Assembly (NCBI RefSeq): GCF_000317245.1
Contig: NZ_AJLJ01000370.1
Coordinates: forward strand, 1-53,767
Reading direction: 5' to 3'
Length of the DNA: 53,767 nucleotides
DNA from: Fischerella muscicola SAG 1427-1 = PCC 73103
GTDB taxonomy: Bacteria; Cyanobacteriota; Cyanobacteriia; Cyanobacteriales; Nostocaceae
A program made the position numbers and the translations under genes. Under the pieces are notes generated by a model that saw only the letters and a program-made list of their open reading frames with translations, did not search any database and was not told where the DNA came from. The stretch's first letter is position 1; each line of letters begins with the position of its first letter. Below, in pieces: positions 52,396 through 53,767 of the stretch.

Positions 52396-53151
52396 TCACG
52401 CAGCCAGTACCCCTCCATCAACAGTAAGGGTATGTCCGTTGACAAAATCGGTAGCATCAGAACACAACCAGATCACAGCATTAGCAATGTCATCGGGTTT
52501 ACCCAAACGTCCGGCGGGAACAAAATTCTCAAAAGCTTTGGTATTACCACCAGTTGCCTGACTGAGCATTTCAGTTTCAATTGGCCCTGGTGCGATCGCG
52601 TTTATCCTAATTTTTTGAGAGGCATATTCTAGTGCTGCGGCTTTTGTCAACATCACCACAGCAGTTTTAGAGGCATCATAAATTGATAAGCCGGGTGCTA
52701 AAGGACGAAAACCATTGATCGAAGATGTATTGACAATTGCTCCACCATTGCCTTGAGCCAACATTTGGTTAATTTCGTGCTTCATACAGAGAAAAACTCC
52801 CTTGACATTGACTCCAAAAACCCGGTCATAAGTTTGCTCTGTTTGCTCTGCCAGTAAGGCATTTTGACCCAGCATTCCTGCATTATTAAATGCAATATCA
52901 AGCCTACCAAACTTATTGACAACAGTGGCAATAGTTGATTCTATGTCTGCTTCTTGAGATACATCAGCTTTCACAAATAAACCTTCACCTCCCACCTGAT
53001 TAATTAAGCTGACGGTTTCACTGCCTTCTTCTTCCCGCCGACCGACTACAACAACTTTGGCACCAGCATCAGCAAAGGCGATCGCAGTAGTACGCCCAAT
53101 CCCAGAAGTACCACCAGTGATAAGGGCAACTTTGTTTTCTAACAGTTTCAT
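52396..53151 (-). CDS. Short-chain dehydrogenase/reductase (SDR)
   Basis: The 251-residue NAD(P)-dependent oxidoreductase has the TGGTSGIG cofactor motif (about 13-20), NNAG (about 88-91), the catalytic Ser in INTSSINGF (about 140) and YDASK (about 156-160). The typical APGPIETEM block and VNGHTLTVDGG near the end complete the classical SDR. The R in VVVGRREEE after strand 2 suggests NADP preference. It is divergent from the HxlR-type regulator gene, whose start is about 90 bp away, a common pairing for redox-responsive control. The substrate is unknown. Confidence 0.93.
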   Translation of the reverse strand: MKLLENKVALITGGTSGIGRTTAIAFADAGAKVVVVGRREEEGSETVSLINQVGGEGLFVKADVSQEADIESTIATVVNKFGRLDIAFNNAGMLGQNALLAEQTEQTYDRVFGVNVKGVFLCMKHEINQMLAQGNGGAIVNTSSINGFRPLAPGLSIYDASKTAVVMLTKAAALEYASQKIRINAIAPGPIETEMLSQATGGNTKAFENFVPAGRLGKPDDIANAVIWLCSDATDFVNGHTLTVDGGVLAA

Positions 53152-53241
53152 CCAAATCTCTCCATTTTCACTAACTAAAGCAGTGTGCCTGATTTGGATT
53201 CTTTTTTACAAGAAGGAACTTCTAGGTGTTATAGTTACCTC

Positions 53242-53631
53242 ATGGTTCCCAAAAATGAGCAAATACTCCTCAGCGCAGACTGTCCTATGCGGCAGATGCT
53301 CGATTTGGTAGGAGATAAATGGACACCGCCAATTCTGTATCTCCTATCTTCTGGTACTAAGCGATATACTGATTTTCAACGTCAAATTCCTGGAATATCA
53401 AAAAAGATGCTGACACAAACCCTAAGACGGCTGGAGTCAGCAGGTGTTGTTAACCGAACTGTATATCCAATTGTGCCGCCAAAGGTGGAATATCATCTTA
53501 CTTCCTTTGGTGAAAAGCTGATTGAACCAATTGCAGGTTTGGCTGAGTGGGCTTGGCAACACGAAGAAGAATTAAAGTTGGTTTACAAACGTCAACAAAC
53601 GCTCCTGAACAGTCAAAAATTGGAAATTTGA
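53242..53631 (+). CDS. HxlR-type winged-helix transcriptional regulator
   Basis: The 129-residue regulator starts at the ATG at 53242 (VPKNEQILLSADCPMRQ), which matches family N-termini; an upstream GTG at 53185 would add 19 residues of non-family sequence. CPMRQMLDLVGDKWTPPILYLL carries the conserved Cys and the Trp-containing helix. FQRQIPGISKKMLTQTLRRLESAGVVNRTVYPIVPPKVEYHLTSFG is the HxlR winged helix. Such proteins sense aldehydes, quinones or oxidants through the Cys and control neighbouring oxidoreductases. The divergent SDR gene is the obvious target. Confidence 0.9.
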   Translation: MVPKNEQILLSADCPMRQMLDLVGDKWTPPILYLLSSGTKRYTDFQRQIPGISKKMLTQTLRRLESAGVVNRTVYPIVPPKVEYHLTSFGEKLIEPIAGLAEWAWQHEEELKLVYKRQQTLLNSQKLEI

Positions 53632-53767
53632 CGCCTTTCACAACAAATTTGGGGTTCAGCAACTTCTTCAGTCATAATCCAGATATGTTTTAGGTTTCTG
53701 TTGACATTTGTTGTTGGTTGTTGCCTAATGTTCCGCGAAAGGTGCCTTAAGCTACGCGATAACACAG
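53632..53767. other. Trailing intergenic sequence
   Basis: Nothing supported was seen after the HxlR stop; the window ends 136 bp later. Confidence 0.4.

Noticed and set aside
1..53767. tRNA or rRNA genes
   Set aside because: I looked for T-loop (GTTCRANTC) and paired acceptor ends; the only convincing match is the tRNA-like part of tmRNA. A covariance-model search would settle it.

Overview
The window is a chromosomal segment of a cyanobacterium, most likely a filamentous, heterocyst-forming type (Nostocales). Direct support: a complete allophycocyanin core operon (apcE, apcA, apcB, apcC, with a four-linker ApcE), the split cyanobacterial ATP synthase operon (a, c, b', b, delta, alpha, gamma; no beta or epsilon), a one-piece tmRNA whose tag reads ANNIVKFARKEALVAA, frequent GCGATCGC (HIP1-type) octamers, and many intergenic heptanucleotide repeats of the kind described in Nostoc/Anabaena. 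The genus cannot be read from the sequence alone.

Layout. 1-5.3 kb: a 2-oxoglutarate/Fe(II) oxygenase, a MarR regulator, a small membrane protein, a HicB antitoxin followed by a 16-codon hicA remnant, a PD-(D/E)xK nuclease-like protein and a PlsC-type acyltransferase. 5.7-8.0 kb: heme oxygenase and HemN, a tetrapyrrole pair linked in other cyanobacteria to low-oxygen growth. 8.2-14.2 kb: a 21-bp-periodic repeat array, then a two-gene conflict-type module: a trypsin-like protease and a giant STAND NTPase that appear to carry the same class of N-terminal effector-associated domain. The NTPase ends in about 18 TPRs and a cold-shock-like OB domain. 14.4-20.2 kb: ABC exporter, membrane protein, galE, exported protein, ftsW. 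20.6-26 kb: apc operon on the minus strand. 26.3-28.2 kb: a frameshifted comB-like gene and a methyltransferase. 28.4-34.8 kb: atp operon. 34.9-35.3 kb: ssrA.

35.4-38.4 kb: a LctP-type permease, a heme-oxygenase-like diiron oxidase and a deleted remnant of an SbnB-like dehydrogenase, apparently a decaying amino-acid-type specialised metabolism operon. 38.6-42.7 kb: tkt, fabF, acpP. 42.9-53.6 kb: an HdrB-like CCG protein, a second STAND-type ATPase with a membrane anchor and Pro/Thr-rich tail, a 63-bp tandem repeat, an amidase, an HTH-ClpN fusion regulator, an N-terminally truncated glutamate-ligase-like gene, hsp20, miaE, a GNAT, and a divergent SDR/HxlR pair.

Housekeeping blocks (light harvesting, ATP synthesis, fatty acid and carbon metabolism, ribosome rescue) alternate with accessory blocks rich in remnants (hicA, comB, sbnB, glutamate ligase) and repeats. 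The best candidate for an under-described system is the 8.8-14.2 kb protease/NTPase pair. No tRNA, rRNA, insertion sequence with a transposase, prophage or CRISPR array was recognised.
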